Made by a program: the position numbers and the translations under genes
The notes under the pieces: generated by a model
The model's database searches: none
Told to the model about the DNA's origin: nothing
The model's input: only the letters and a program-made list of their open reading frames with translations
From: Paenalcaligenes hominis
GTDB taxonomy: Bacteria > Pseudomonadota > Gammaproteobacteria > Burkholderiales > Burkholderiaceae_B
Length of the DNA stretch: 64,000 nt
Reading direction: 5' to 3'
Assembly: GCF_011927625.1 (NCBI RefSeq)
Contig: NZ_JAATIZ010000001.1
Coordinates: 496,001-560,000, forward strand
Shown here: positions 28,316-41,000 of the stretch, piece after piece
Layout of the letters: each line of letters opens with the position of its first letter
How positions within the stretch are numbered: the first letter of the stretch is position 1

Positions 28316-29142
28316 TCGATACGCACTGCCATTTAGATGCTGAGATCTTTCTTGAGAGCACCGCAGAGCTGGTGGCTCAAGCTCGCGCAAATGGCGTGCG
28401 GCATATTGTGATTCCCGCCGTGACGCATGCTAATTTTTCGCTTGTGCAGCACATGGCAACTCAGCACGTCGAACTGGTGTATGCCTTAGGCATCCACCCG
28501 CTTTATGTGCCCGAGGCAACCGAAGCCGATTTAGTCGAGTTAGAACAGCGCCTGGAACAGGCTATGCCTGATCCGCGTTTGGTGGCCATAGGCGAAATTG
28601 GGCTGGACTTTTTTGTGCCCGAGTTAACAACGCCCGAGATGGTTGAAAAGCAAACCTACTTTTACGAGACTCAACTTAAACTGGCTCGTCGGTTCGATTT
28701 ACCCGTCTTACTGCATGTACGTCGTTCACAAGACCACATTTTAAAATACTTGCGTCGTTACCCCACTGTTTCGGGTATTGCCCATGCGTTCAATGGCAGC
28801 CATCAACAAGCCCAACAATTTATTGATTTGGGTTTTGCTTTGGGGTTTGGCGGTGCGATGACTTTTACTCGTGCCAAGCAAATTCGACGCCTTGCCACAG
28901 AGCTAGACTTGACGCATCTAGTGCTTGAAACCGATGCGCCAGACATAGGCCCAGCATGGCTAGATGCAAAGCGCCATCCTGACCAATACAATCGGCCTTC
29001 TGAACTCGGTGCTATCGCCCAAGTCTTAGCTGATCTACGTCAGCAGCCCGTATCGGTCATCCACGCCCAGACTACCGCCACAGCTTTACGGGTATTACCG
29101 CGCTTAGCCCACTGGCATCAACAGTGCCAGACGCACTCCTAA
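28309..29142 (+). CDS. TatD-family metal-dependent deoxyribonuclease
   Basis: TatD-type amidohydrolase-fold nucleases are Mg-dependent 3'-5' exonucleases linked to DNA quality control. The 277-residue protein opens with the metal motif LIDTHCHLD; Glu lies in AIGEIGLDFF, and further metal ligands are in LLHVRRS, AHAFNGS and LETDAPD. It overlaps the end of lolD, so it is probably cotranscribed. It is closest in character to the YcfH/YjjV branch; the exact paralogue cannot be fixed by eye. Confidence 0.93.
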   Translation: MLIDTHCHLDAEIFLESTAELVAQARANGVRHIVIPAVTHANFSLVQHMATQHVELVYALGIHPLYVPEATEADLVELEQRLEQAMPDPRLVAIGEIGLDFFVPELTTPEMVEKQTYFYETQLKLARRFDLPVLLHVRRSQDHILKYLRRYPTVSGIAHAFNGSHQQAQQFIDLGFALGFGGAMTFTRAKQIRRLATELDLTHLVLETDAPDIGPAWLDAKRHPDQYNRPSELGAIAQVLADLRQQPVSVIHAQTTATALRVLPRLAHWHQQCQTHS

Positions 29143-29237
29143 TCGGTCAGTGCCGCGTCCATCTAGGCACAACGGCTATTTAAGGTCACCTGTGTTGAAC
29201 ACGTACGGGTTATACCGCTAGGTCTTTTTTCGCCCAG

Positions 29238-29262
29238 AGCCGCCTTGTAAGGCGGCTTTTTT
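29238..29262 (+). terminator. Terminator after tatD
   Basis: AGCCGCC (29238-29244) and GGCGGCT (29251-29257) pair around TTGTAA and run into six T residues. It ends the lolCD-tatD transcript 95 bp after the tatD stop. Confidence 0.9.
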
Positions 29263-29290
29263 ATTACTCTTTTCTTTTAAGGAGAGGAGT

Positions 29291-31789
29291 ATGGTGCGTT
29301 GGGTAGCGGCAGTAATGGTGGCGGTGACCGTGTGGGTACAGCAATGGGCTGAGCTTTGGAGTCTACGTATCTTGGCCATTGTCGGCACGGCAGGCTTATT
29401 CAGCCTTGGGTTGGCATGGTGTTACCGTAGCCAGCAGTGGGTGTTCCAGTTAAGTCTTCTGCTCAGTGCCGCTTTGCTGGCTTTGACGAACAGTCACTAT
29501 CAAGCCCAACAGCGCCTAGCACAGCAATTACCTGCAGCCGAAGAAAACCAACCTTTTAAATTAGTGGTGCAAATTGAAGGCCTAGCACGGCTTAGCCCGA
29601 ATAGCCGCTATGTGACAGCCACGGTGTTGCAGTCACATCCTGCCGGAGCCCCCAAGCAAATTGCCTTGGTTTGGGCACGCGGTACGTGGCGTGGGCCATA
29701 TGTGCCCCCTCAGCCACAGCACTTTCCCGAGCTCATCCCCGGTCAACATTGGGCCGTCACAGCGTATTTAAAAACCCCACATGGGGCACGTAACCCAGCT
29801 GGTTTTGATTACGAGGGCTATGTGTTTGCTCAAGGCATTCGCGCTATTGCTCAAGTACGGGGTGAGCCACAACGTTTAGCGAGTGAAGCCACGGAATGGA
29901 GCCTAGCTTTGTGGGCACAACGTGCGCGTTATGGCCTGCGCCAAGCCATGTTGCCTTATCTAGAGTCATTACGTTGGGGGGGTGTGGTGTTAGCCTTATC
30001 TATCGGGGATCAGGCGAGCATCCATGCCCATGATTGGCGTGTGTTCAACCGTACTGGACTCACTCATTTGGTATCCATCAGCGGCAGCCATGTCACGCTC
30101 TTAGCGAGTGTGTGCGCTTGGGTTTTTGCTTGGGGTTGGCGACGCTTAGCCATTGGTCGGTTCTCAGCGGCGCAACATTATCCTGCTCCTATTGCGGCGG
30201 CGTGGTTAGCGTGGATCATAGCGGGGCTTTACAGTTTAATCGCCGGGTGGGAGGTCCCTGCTCGACGCACCTTTTTTATGTTTAGTGTGGTGGTAGTAAG
30301 CCTAAGCTTGCGTTTGCCCTTGTCTATTACGGTTATTGTCGCTTGGGCTGTGATAGGGATTGTTTTGTTTGATCCGTGGTCCGTGCTGGCCAGTGGGTTT
30401 TGGTTATCTTTCGGTGCGGTGTTGTTGTTGGTGGCCTGCGCGGGCTGGACTGGCACGGCTCTTACTGTGTCGAGTCAGTCACGTTGGCGGCAGTGGTGGG
30501 CTCAATGTTGGTTAGCCACGCAGTGGCAGTTCGTCATTAGTTTGGCATTATTGCCCCCGTTAGCGTTTTTATTTTTTGAAATGTCTTTGGTTTCCCCGCT
30601 GTCGAACGCCTATGGCATACCCATGATTGGGTTAGTTATTACCCCCTTGTCCCTTTTATTTGCATTGTGTTGTGCTCTGCAGTGGGACAGCGCGGCGCAA
30701 GGGGTATTACAACTGACTCATTTTTGCCTAGAGTTAACAATGGTCCCTACGCAATGGCTGGCCCAATTGGACTTAGCCAGCTTACCTGCCAGTCGGGCTC
30801 CCGCATGGGTGGTCGCCTTGGCAATGGTAGGGGTAGGCGTGGCGTTGTGGCCCAAAGCGTGGCGCTGGTCTGTAATCGGGTGGGGGCTGTTGTTACCGGC
30901 CTTATTTTGGCGTGCTCCCCCGTTAGCACACGGGGAGTGGCGTCTACATGTGCTAGATGTAGGCCAAGGCAGTGCGGTAGTAATAGAAACCGCCCGCCAT
31001 GTGTTTTTATATGACACCGGTATCCGCCGCGCTTGGGACAGTGACGAAGGCGAGCGCACGGTAGTACCGTATTTGCATAGCTTAGGTAAACAGCGCCTAG
31101 ACGCCTTAATTTTATCGCATGCGGACTTAGATCATGTGGGGGGAAGCTTAAGTGTCATAGAGCGCTTGGCTATTCAGCAAATATATAGCTCGTTTGATGT
31201 GCGCGCCCATCTCCACCGTGAGCGCCGTCTTTTACACAAAGATCCATTACCTCTAATCGATACGCTACCCACCCAGCCCTGTCAGCGCGGCAAGGCGTGG
31301 CAGGTGGATGGCGTTGAGCTGGCATTTATCTGGCCAGACCGAGTGCATTACGAAAAAGCCGAGGCGACCGATAAAAATGCTCACAGCTGTGTGCTAGCGG
31401 TACACGGAACGCACCAGCGCGCGCTCCTTACAGGTGATGTCGGCGTGGCTCAAGAAAAACAGTTGCTTGAGGCTGGTTTAGCTCCCTACGACGTGGTGAT
31501 CGTGGGGCATCATGGCTCGAGAACTTCGTCTAGCGCCTTATGGGTGGAAGCGCTTCAGGCCAGTGTTGCTGTGGCACAAGTAGGTTGGTGGAATCGTTTT
31601 AATCACCCCCATCCCGAAGTAGAACAACGTTGGCTTCAGGCCGGTACCGATTTTTATCGTACCGATCGTGACGGGGCCGTCATCGTGACCTCCCATCACA
31701 ACGCATTACGTCTGCACTCTCAACGCAGCCGGTATGCAAGGTATTGGCAAAACCCGTTTTCTCGTAGGCAAACCAAGGGTAATTACTAG
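29291..31789 (+). CDS. comEC: ComEC/Rec2 DNA-uptake channel protein
   Basis: ComEC carries single-stranded DNA across the inner membrane during natural transformation. The 832-residue protein has an N-terminal membrane and soluble domain (to about 200), the Competence membrane domain of several helices (about 225-530, with TGLTHLVSISGSHVTLLAS as the hallmark), and a C-terminal metallo-beta-lactamase domain beginning at LHVLDVGQGSAVVIET with the metal motif SHADLDHVGG and a later HHGSR. The MBL part may degrade the non-transported strand. It is a single gene with GGAGAGG before the ATG; no other competence genes are nearby. Confidence 0.95.
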   Translation: MVRWVAAVMVAVTVWVQQWAELWSLRILAIVGTAGLFSLGLAWCYRSQQWVFQLSLLLSAALLALTNSHYQAQQRLAQQLPAAEENQPFKLVVQIEGLARLSPNSRYVTATVLQSHPAGAPKQIALVWARGTWRGPYVPPQPQHFPELIPGQHWAVTAYLKTPHGARNPAGFDYEGYVFAQGIRAIAQVRGEPQRLASEATEWSLALWAQRARYGLRQAMLPYLESLRWGGVVLALSIGDQASIHAHDWRVFNRTGLTHLVSISGSHVTLLASVCAWVFAWGWRRLAIGRFSAAQHYPAPIAAAWLAWIIAGLYSLIAGWEVPARRTFFMFSVVVVSLSLRLPLSITVIVAWAVIGIVLFDPWSVLASGFWLSFGAVLLLVACAGWTGTALTVSSQSRWRQWWAQCWLATQWQFVISLALLPPLAFLFFEMSLVSPLSNAYGIPMIGLVITPLSLLFALCCALQWDSAAQGVLQLTHFCLELTMVPTQWLAQLDLASLPASRAPAWVVALAMVGVGVALWPKAWRWSVIGWGLLLPALFWRAPPLAHGEWRLHVLDVGQGSAVVIETARHVFLYDTGIRRAWDSDEGERTVVPYLHSLGKQRLDALILSHADLDHVGGSLSVIERLAIQQIYSSFDVRAHLHRERRLLHKDPLPLIDTLPTQPCQRGKAWQVDGVELAFIWPDRVHYEKAEATDKNAHSCVLAVHGTHQRALLTGDVGVAQEKQLLEAGLAPYDVVIVGHHGSRTSSSALWVEALQASVAVAQVGWWNRFNHPHPEVEQRWLQAGTDFYRTDRDGAVIVTSHHNALRLHSQRSRYARYWQNPFSRRQTKGNY

Positions 31790-31878
31790 CACAGCCTGAG
31801 TTGCATAATTCTGATGGCGCGCTAAAGTGAACTAAAGCCCACAAGGCTCAGTAACAACATAACAAACCCAGTAGTTGA

Positions 31879-34166
<2,288 letters not shown>

Positions 34167-34169
34167 GCC

Positions 34170-35462
34170 ATGTCACATTACACAATAAAAATCCCCGATA
34201 TTGGCGAAGGTATTACCGAGGTTGAAATCGTAGAGTGGTTTGTCCAAGTTAACGAGCCCGTAGCAGAAGATCAAAAAGTGGCCAGTGTGATGACGGATAA
34301 GGTGTCGGTGGATATCACGTCTCCGGTGGCGGGCACGGTGGCTGCCCTAGGAGGGGCAGCCGGCGAAGTATTAGCCGTCGGCGCAAATCTGGTAGATATA
34401 GCCTTGGCTGATGCCAATGTGGCTCCGGTGGACGAGCCTCAGCCCACGTCAGCAGCCGTCGAGCCCGTCTCTATTGCCACCGTAGCTCAGGAGCAAAACA
34501 GTCACTCGATCCCTTCATTAACCCCCGAGGTGAATGCGATCGAGGCACCGCCTGCGCCCTCTACGCTGTCTCATGCCACCACACCGCACGAGCGTTTGTT
34601 GCACAAAGTGCAAGCCTCGCCAGCGGTGCGCAAGCGAGCAGCCAGCTTGACTATTGATTTGTCACAGTTGGCGCTGCAGCTGCAAAAAAATCACTTAACC
34701 CATGCTGATTTAGATCAGCATTTGGCGGGTTCGGATACTTCACGTGCGCGGACTCGTTCGGCTGCAACGGATGCAATTCATACGGTGCCAGTGCGTGGTT
34801 TACGGCGTCAAATAGCAAAAAAAATGCTGGAGTCATCACAAAGCATTCCTCATTTTAGTTATGTAGAAGCCATTGATGTGACCGAGCTCGAGGTATGGCG
34901 TCAGCAATTAAATCACCACTGGGCAGAACAACGGGGGCGCCTGACTTTGCTGCCTTTTCTGGTGCGGGCTATGTGTTTAGCGGTACAAAAGCACCCTGAG
35001 GTGAACGCGCGCTATGATGCCGAGCAACAGGTGTTGCACCAATATGATGCAGTGCATATTGCCATTGCGACTCAAACCGATGAAGGCTTAATGGTACCCG
35101 TCTTAGAAAATGCTCAGCAGTTAAGCCTCTGGGACATTGCAGCACAAATCCAAGATTTAGCCCAAAAAGCCCGATCGGGTGGGGGCGATCTTAAAGCCAA
35201 GTCCACGATTACGCTAAGCAGCTTGGGGGCTTTGGGTGGCGTGGTGGCTACCCCAATTATTAATGCGCCCGAGGTGGCTATCGTAGGGGTCAACAAGCAA
35301 ATTCGCATGCCCGTGGTTATCGATGAACAAATTCAAATTCGTACGATGATGAATTTATCTTCGTCGTTTGACCATCGTTTTGTCGATGGCATGCATGCGG
35401 CTGAGTTTATTCAAACTGTGCGTGCCTTCCTAGAAAAGCCTCAGGTTTATCTGGTCGATTAG
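34170..35462 (+). CDS. bkdB: Branched-chain 2-oxoacid dehydrogenase E2 (dihydrolipoyl acyltransferase)
   Basis: E2 forms the core that moves the acyl group from E1 to CoA. The 430-residue order is one lipoyl domain (residues 1-78, lipoyl Lys in MTDKVSVDI), a Pro/Ala-rich linker, a peripheral subunit-binding domain near 150-185 (ASPAVRKRAASL), another linker, and the catalytic acyltransferase domain ending in the SFDHRFVDG active-site motif with its His. E3 (lipoamide dehydrogenase) is not encoded in this operon, so it must be supplied from elsewhere. A terminator follows. Confidence 0.96.
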   Translation: MSHYTIKIPDIGEGITEVEIVEWFVQVNEPVAEDQKVASVMTDKVSVDITSPVAGTVAALGGAAGEVLAVGANLVDIALADANVAPVDEPQPTSAAVEPVSIATVAQEQNSHSIPSLTPEVNAIEAPPAPSTLSHATTPHERLLHKVQASPAVRKRAASLTIDLSQLALQLQKNHLTHADLDQHLAGSDTSRARTRSAATDAIHTVPVRGLRRQIAKKMLESSQSIPHFSYVEAIDVTELEVWRQQLNHHWAEQRGRLTLLPFLVRAMCLAVQKHPEVNARYDAEQQVLHQYDAVHIAIATQTDEGLMVPVLENAQQLSLWDIAAQIQDLAQKARSGGGDLKAKSTITLSSLGALGGVVATPIINAPEVAIVGVNKQIRMPVVIDEQIQIRTMMNLSSSFDHRFVDGMHAAEFIQTVRAFLEKPQVYLVD

Positions 35463-35480
35463 TCGAGCTGAATGCGGTAT

Positions 35481-35503
35481 AACGGGGCTAAGGCCCCGTT
35501 TTT
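35481..35503 (+). terminator. Terminator of the bkd operon
   Basis: AACGGGGC (35481-35488) and GCCCCGTT (35493-35500) pair around TAAG and run into five T residues, 18 bp after the bkdB stop. Confidence 0.92.
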
Positions 35504-35520
35504 CCATAAAGGACTTATGT

Positions 35521-36441
35521 ATGTCAGTGCCAGCCTCAACAGACCACCGTGTTGCCTGCGTTAGCCCCGCTGGGGTGCATCAGATGGCTTACAAGGCGTG
35601 GGGAGACCCCCAAAACCCAAAGGTTTTACTTTGTCTACATGGGCTGTTGCGCACTGGGCGCGATTTTGATGCTTTAGCGCAAACACTGAGCCCGCATTAC
35701 CGAGTGATTTGCCCCGATTTCGTAGGCAGGGGCAAATCAGACTGGCTAGCCGACCCAAGCTATTACACCATTCCTCAATACGTGGCAGACACCTTAACTC
35801 TGCTGCAACACCTACAACCGGAACGCGTGGATTGGGTGGGTACGTCAATGGGTGGGTTAATTACGCTCAGTGTGGCTAGCATGTTGTCAGCGTCTTCATT
35901 TACTACGGTGCCAACGTGGCAGTTTGGTAAAATTGTTTTAAATGACGTGGGGCCTGTGCTGGATCCGGCTGGCTTAGCGCGCATCGCTCAGTATATTAGT
36001 GATCAACCTCGGTTCGACTCGTGGCATCAGGCCGTCATCGGCGCACAAAAACGTTGGGCTAGCTTTGGTCCCCACAGCTACACACAATGGGAGCATCTAG
36101 CTCGGTATGTTTTTATGCAGCAAGGTTCCCACTGGGTTAACGCTTACGATCACGGCATTGCCGAGGCCTTTCGGCAACAGCTCGAGCTGGATCAGGCTCA
36201 AAATGGGCAGCTAACCCAGTTGGCCCAACAAACCTTGTGGCATGCTTTCGAGCACTTGCCAAACGATTGCTTAATTGTACGGGGGGAGTTTTCTGATTTA
36301 TTATCACCTGATACGGCACATGAAATGCTGACACGGCAGCCCAAAGCAGGCTTCTATCAAGTCGCCGGGGTAGGACATGCGCCGACTTTGATGCAAGCGG
36401 ATCAGCTGCATGTGCTCTCACAGTTTTTACTGAAGGATTAA
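35521..36441 (+). CDS. Alpha/beta-fold hydrolase
   Basis: The 306-residue protein is an alpha/beta hydrolase of the esterase/haloalkane-type branch. Visible elements are the oxyanion strand LLCLHGLLRTGRDFD, the nucleophile elbow GTSMGG with Ser near 107, and the catalytic His in VAGVGHAPT near the C-terminus. An Asp in RGEFSDLLSP is the likely third member of the triad. The start is the ATG at 35521 with AAAGGA eight bases before; an ATG three bases upstream is out of register with that spacing. The substrate is unknown. Confidence 0.87.
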   Translation: MSVPASTDHRVACVSPAGVHQMAYKAWGDPQNPKVLLCLHGLLRTGRDFDALAQTLSPHYRVICPDFVGRGKSDWLADPSYYTIPQYVADTLTLLQHLQPERVDWVGTSMGGLITLSVASMLSASSFTTVPTWQFGKIVLNDVGPVLDPAGLARIAQYISDQPRFDSWHQAVIGAQKRWASFGPHSYTQWEHLARYVFMQQGSHWVNAYDHGIAEAFRQQLELDQAQNGQLTQLAQQTLWHAFEHLPNDCLIVRGEFSDLLSPDTAHEMLTRQPKAGFYQVAGVGHAPTLMQADQLHVLSQFLLKD

Positions 36442-36442
36442 C

Positions 36443-37276
36443 ATGATCGTAGACCTCCATTGTCATTCAACGGTTTCCGATGGCGTTCTTGCGCCCGACC
36501 AAGTGGCCTACCGTGCTCACCAAAACGGAGTCGAGCTTTGGGCTTTAACCGATCATGACGAGGTGAGTGGTTTGGCTTTGGCAGAGCAAACGGCCCTGAA
36601 TCTCGGCATGACATTTGTGCCGGGCGTCGAGGTTTCAGTCACTTTTTTAGGTAAAACCGTGCACATCGTCGGGCTAGGTATTGATTATCGCTCACAAAGC
36701 CTGATTGACTCACTGCGCTACGTGCGCGCTGGGCGGTGGCAACGTGCGCAACGTATTGGCGATGCTTTAGCTGCTATGGGGGTCGACAATGCGCTCGAGG
36801 GCGCGGTGCCGTATGCAACCAACCCCGAGCTGGTGTCACGCACGCATTTTGCCCGTTTTTTGGTTGATCACGGTTATTGCAAGACCATCCAAGAGGTATT
36901 CACTAAGTATTTAGGTGATCACGCCCCTGCGTTTGTGCCTATGCAATGGGCGACCCTCTCCGAGGCGGTGCAATGGATTCAACTAGCAGGTGGCATTGCG
37001 ATTATTGCGCACCCAGGACGCTATGAATTTGATGCCTTGCAGTTCGACCACTTGTTTACTTCATTTAAAGACTGCGGTGGGGTAGGGATCGAGGTCGTTA
37101 CAGGCAGCCACGCACCCCATCAGTACAATGAGTACGCTCGGGTCGCCAAGCGATTTGGCTTCGAGGCCTCAATGGGGTCTGATTTTCACGGCCCCTCTGA
37201 AGGGCGTTTAGATTTAGGTTGCTTACCTGACTTGCCATCTGGGTTAACCCCCGTTTGGAATCGTTGGTTAAGCTAA
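36443..37276 (+). CDS. rnm: PHP-domain phosphoesterase, RNase AM/TrpH type
   Basis: PHP-domain proteins of this type remove 5'-terminal nucleotides from short RNA and hydrolyse 3',5'-nucleoside bisphosphates (E. coli YciV, now RNase AM). The 277-residue protein has metal motifs VDLHCHSTVSDG, ALTDHDEV, PGVEVS, the His in IIAHPGRY, and the terminal SDFHGP. It begins one base after the hydrolase stop and is probably coupled to it; greB follows 33 bp later. The symbol is assigned by family resemblance. Confidence 0.85.
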   Translation: MIVDLHCHSTVSDGVLAPDQVAYRAHQNGVELWALTDHDEVSGLALAEQTALNLGMTFVPGVEVSVTFLGKTVHIVGLGIDYRSQSLIDSLRYVRAGRWQRAQRIGDALAAMGVDNALEGAVPYATNPELVSRTHFARFLVDHGYCKTIQEVFTKYLGDHAPAFVPMQWATLSEAVQWIQLAGGIAIIAHPGRYEFDALQFDHLFTSFKDCGGVGIEVVTGSHAPHQYNEYARVAKRFGFEASMGSDFHGPSEGRLDLGCLPDLPSGLTPVWNRWLS

Positions 37277-37309
37277 CAGGCGCTATAGCCGCCATGTCGA
37301 GGTAATAAA

Positions 37310-37888
37310 ATGAGTAAAGCCTTTGTCAAAGAAGACGATCAGCAAGATGACGATTTAGTGCCCGAGGCCGTGGCCTTACCCGCAGGAACAAAAAACTACA
37401 TAACGGTCGAAGGCTACAAGACCTTGCGCGCAGAGTTAAAGCATTTGTTGAATACCGAGCGTCCCGAAGTCGTCCAGGTGGTGTCATGGGCTGCCTCGAA
37501 TGGGGATCGCTCTGAAAATGGCGATTACATCTATGGTAAAAAACGCCTGCGCGAAATAGACAGACGTATTCGTTTTCTTACTAAGCGCCTTGAAATTGCC
37601 GAGGTGGTAGACCCTGCCTTGCAGCCCAACAAAGACCGTGTGTTTTTTGGGGCCACGATTGTGTATGCGGACCAAGACGGCAATGAGTTCACCGTGACCA
37701 TCGTAGGGGTCGATGAAGCCGACCCACTGAATGGAAAAATCAGCTGGATTTCACCAGTGGCGCGTGCATTACTTAAAGCCCAAGAGGGCGATGTCGTCAC
37801 ATTACGTACGCCAGGTGGTGTCCAAGAGCTCGATATTCTAGAGGTTCATTACCCGACAGAGATCACAGAACGTAGTCATGACGACTAA
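37310..37888 (+). CDS. greB: Transcript cleavage factor GreB
   Basis: GreB enters the RNA polymerase secondary channel and stimulates cleavage of backtracked transcripts. The 192 residues have an N-terminal coiled coil whose acidic tip is seen in NGDRSENGDYIYGKKRLREID, and a C-terminal FKBP-like domain (ITIVGVDEADP, ISWISPVARALLKAQEGD). The extra N-terminal acidic segment before residue 28 makes it longer than E. coli GreB (158). The basic patch KKRLREIDRRIRFLTKRLE favours GreB over GreA. Confidence 0.94.
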   Translation: MSKAFVKEDDQQDDDLVPEAVALPAGTKNYITVEGYKTLRAELKHLLNTERPEVVQVVSWAASNGDRSENGDYIYGKKRLREIDRRIRFLTKRLEIAEVVDPALQPNKDRVFFGATIVYADQDGNEFTVTIVGVDEADPLNGKISWISPVARALLKAQEGDVVTLRTPGGVQELDILEVHYPTEITERSHDD

Positions 37889-38010
37889 AAACCAGCATCT
37901 AGGTGTGTGAAAACACCAAAATCGAATTAAGCACTGCGTAATAACCCCCATCCCATCGGATTGTGGTTAAAATAGCGTGCATTTACAACACTTTTGCATT
38001 GGCTCACATC

Positions 38011-41000
38011 GTGTCCTCAATACTCTATTTCTCTGGCTCTTCGGCCTTGCCCGCTTTTCAAAGCGAGCGTCTTCTCCAGCGTTTCCAATCTCTTGGTTTA
38101 CCTATTCAACATATCGCCGCTTACTACGAATACTACGTATGGACAGCAGATGAAGGTCTTAGCGCAGAGCAGCAGCAACAGCTCGCCACCTTGCTAGATG
38201 ATGGGTTGCCTACCTATGACCCCCAGTCGCTGACCAAAGACCAATTGGTATTGAGAGTGATTCCGCGTTTAGGCACGGTGTCGCCCTGGGCCAGCAAAGC
38301 CACTGATATCGCACGCAATTGTGGTTTACATGGCGTACGTCGTATCGAGCGTGGTGTACGCTATGTGGTCGATCCGACCCGTGGTTTATTAGGTAGTAAA
38401 ACGATCAAAGCCGATCAGTTGCAACTCATTGCCGCGCAGTTACACGATCGCATGACGGAAAGTGTTGTAGACCAACACTTTGATGGGGCACCTTTGTTTC
38501 AAGATTTGCCTCCTAAAGCCATGCAGTCGGTGGACATTCTAGGCCAAGGTATCAAGGCCTTAGTTCAAGCCAATCAAACAATGGGTTTGGCTCTCTCAGA
38601 AGATGAGGTTGACTATTTATTCGAGGCATTTCAAAAGCTAGGGCGTAATCCGCACGATGTGGAGCTTTTGATGTTTGCCCAAGCCAATAGTGAGCATTGC
38701 CGACACAAAATCTTTAATGCTCAATGGGTAATTGATGGGGTTGAGCAAAGCAAAACCTTATTTGGCATGATCCGTGAAACCCATGCTGCTCAACCGAAAA
38801 AAACCATCGTAGCCTATGCCGACAACGCCGCCATCATGGAAGGCGGTCAGGCCAGCGTTTTTCATGCCTCATTACCCGACTCTGATGCCAAAGGGGCCTA
38901 TCAGTCCTACCAAGGTCTGATCCACACCCTCATGAAAGTCGAAACGCATAACCATCCCACGGCCATTGCGCCGTACCCGGGTGCCGGTACAGGCTCAGGT
39001 GGCGAAATTCGTGACGAGGGCGCTACTGGTCGCGGTTCCAAACCTAAAGCAGGTTTAACGGGGTATACCGTTTCTAATTTACAGTTGCCTTCTTTACCCG
39101 AGGCTTGGGATAACGATTCCTTGGGTTTCCCAGATCGTATTGCAACGGCTCTCGATATTATGACCGTCGGCCCGTTGGGTGGCGCAGCGTTCAATAACGA
39201 ATTTGGCCGGGCTAATTTGCTTGGTTACATGCGTAGCTTTGAGCAAACCATTGGCGGCCAACACTGGGGTTACCATAAACCCATCATGATTGCAGGTGGT
39301 TTGGGTTCCATTGACGATCGTCAAACCCATAAAGATCCTCTACCTGTCGGTGCTTTGTTAATTCAATTGGGCGGCCCAGGCATGCGGATTGGCATGGGGG
39401 GCGGAGCCGCATCCAGTATGACTTCGGGCGTTAACTTAGCCGAGCTGGATTTTGATTCCGTACAACGTGGCAATCCAGAAATGCAACGCCGCGCTCAAGA
39501 GGTCATCGATCGCTGTTGGCAGCAAGGCGAAAACAATCCAATTGTTGCCATTCATGATGTGGGTGCAGGTGGTTTGTCTAATGCATTCCCCGAGCTAGTG
39601 AATGACGCAGAACGTGGTGCGATTTTTGATCTGACCCATGTGCCCCTAGAGGAATCGGGTCTTTCACCCGCTGAGATTTGGTGTAATGAGTCTCAAGAGC
39701 GTTACGTATTGGCGATTAACCCCGCTGACTTAGATCGTTTTAAAGCCATTGCCGAGCGTGAGCGTTGTTTATGGGCCGTAGTAGGTGTAGCCACCGAAGA
39801 GCGTCAGTTACGTGTAACGTATGGCGAAGGTATCCCTGGATACGCCGAACCCAGCCCAGCAGCACAGACGCCCGCGCCGGTTGATATGCCGCTAGAGGTC
39901 ATCTTAGGTAAAGCGCCACGCACAGTACGCGATGTGACACGTCTCGAGCCCATTACAGGCGAGTTAGATTTACCCGCTATCGAGCTAAGCGAAGCCGTTC
40001 AACGCGTGATGCGTCACCCCACCGTTTCTAACAAAAACTACCTCATCACTATTGGTGACCGTAGCGTAGGGGGCTTATGTAGTCGCGATCAGCTGGTGGG
40101 TCCGTGGCAAATTCCCGTATCCGATTGTGCCGTCACCTTAGCGGATTACGAGCAAGTACGCGGTGAGTCCATGGCCATGGGCGAGCGCAGCCCGATTGCT
40201 ATTTTTGATGCACCTGCCTCAGGTCGTATGGCGGTCACTGAGGCCATGACTAACCTGTTGGCTAGTGATGTACGCAGTTTCGACGATGTTAAGCTTTCAG
40301 CAAACTGGATGGCTGCGTGTGGGGTAGCAGGGCAAGATGCTGCCTTGTTTGATACAGTCACGGCAGTAAGTCAGTGGTGTCAGGAATTAGGCTTGTCTAT
40401 TCCTGTTGGAAAAGACTCGCTTTCCATGCGTACTGCTTGGGAAGAAGACGGCAAAGAGCTCGATGTGGTGGCACCGGTTTCCTTGGTCGTCACGGCGTTT
40501 GCTCAAGTTGCGGATGTGCGTAAAACCTTAACGCCGCAACTACGCACTGATGCAGACAGTGTGTTAATTTTTATTGATTTAGCCGAGGGGCAACAACGCA
40601 TGGCTGGCTCGGTATTGTGTCATGCATTTAGTCAAGTCGGTACTGCTGCACCGGATTTCACCAACGCGCAGTTATTAAAATCGTTTGCTACAAGCATCCG
40701 CTCTTTAGCCGATCAAGGCCTTATTTGGGCCTATCACGATAAATCAGACGGCGGTCTATTTGCGACAGTGGCTGAAATGGCCTTTACGGGTCACACCGGT
40801 GTCTCAATGAATATTGATATGCTTACGATTGATCCGCATGCGGCCGACTGGGGCGATTTTAAAATTCGTGCCGAGCAAGTTGCCGTACAACGCGACGAGC
40901 TTACCCTTAAAGCCTTATTTAACGAAGAGGTGGGTGCTGTTATCCAAGTTCCGGCTGATCAACGCGACGCGGTATTGCAGCAGTTACGTGACGCTGGGTT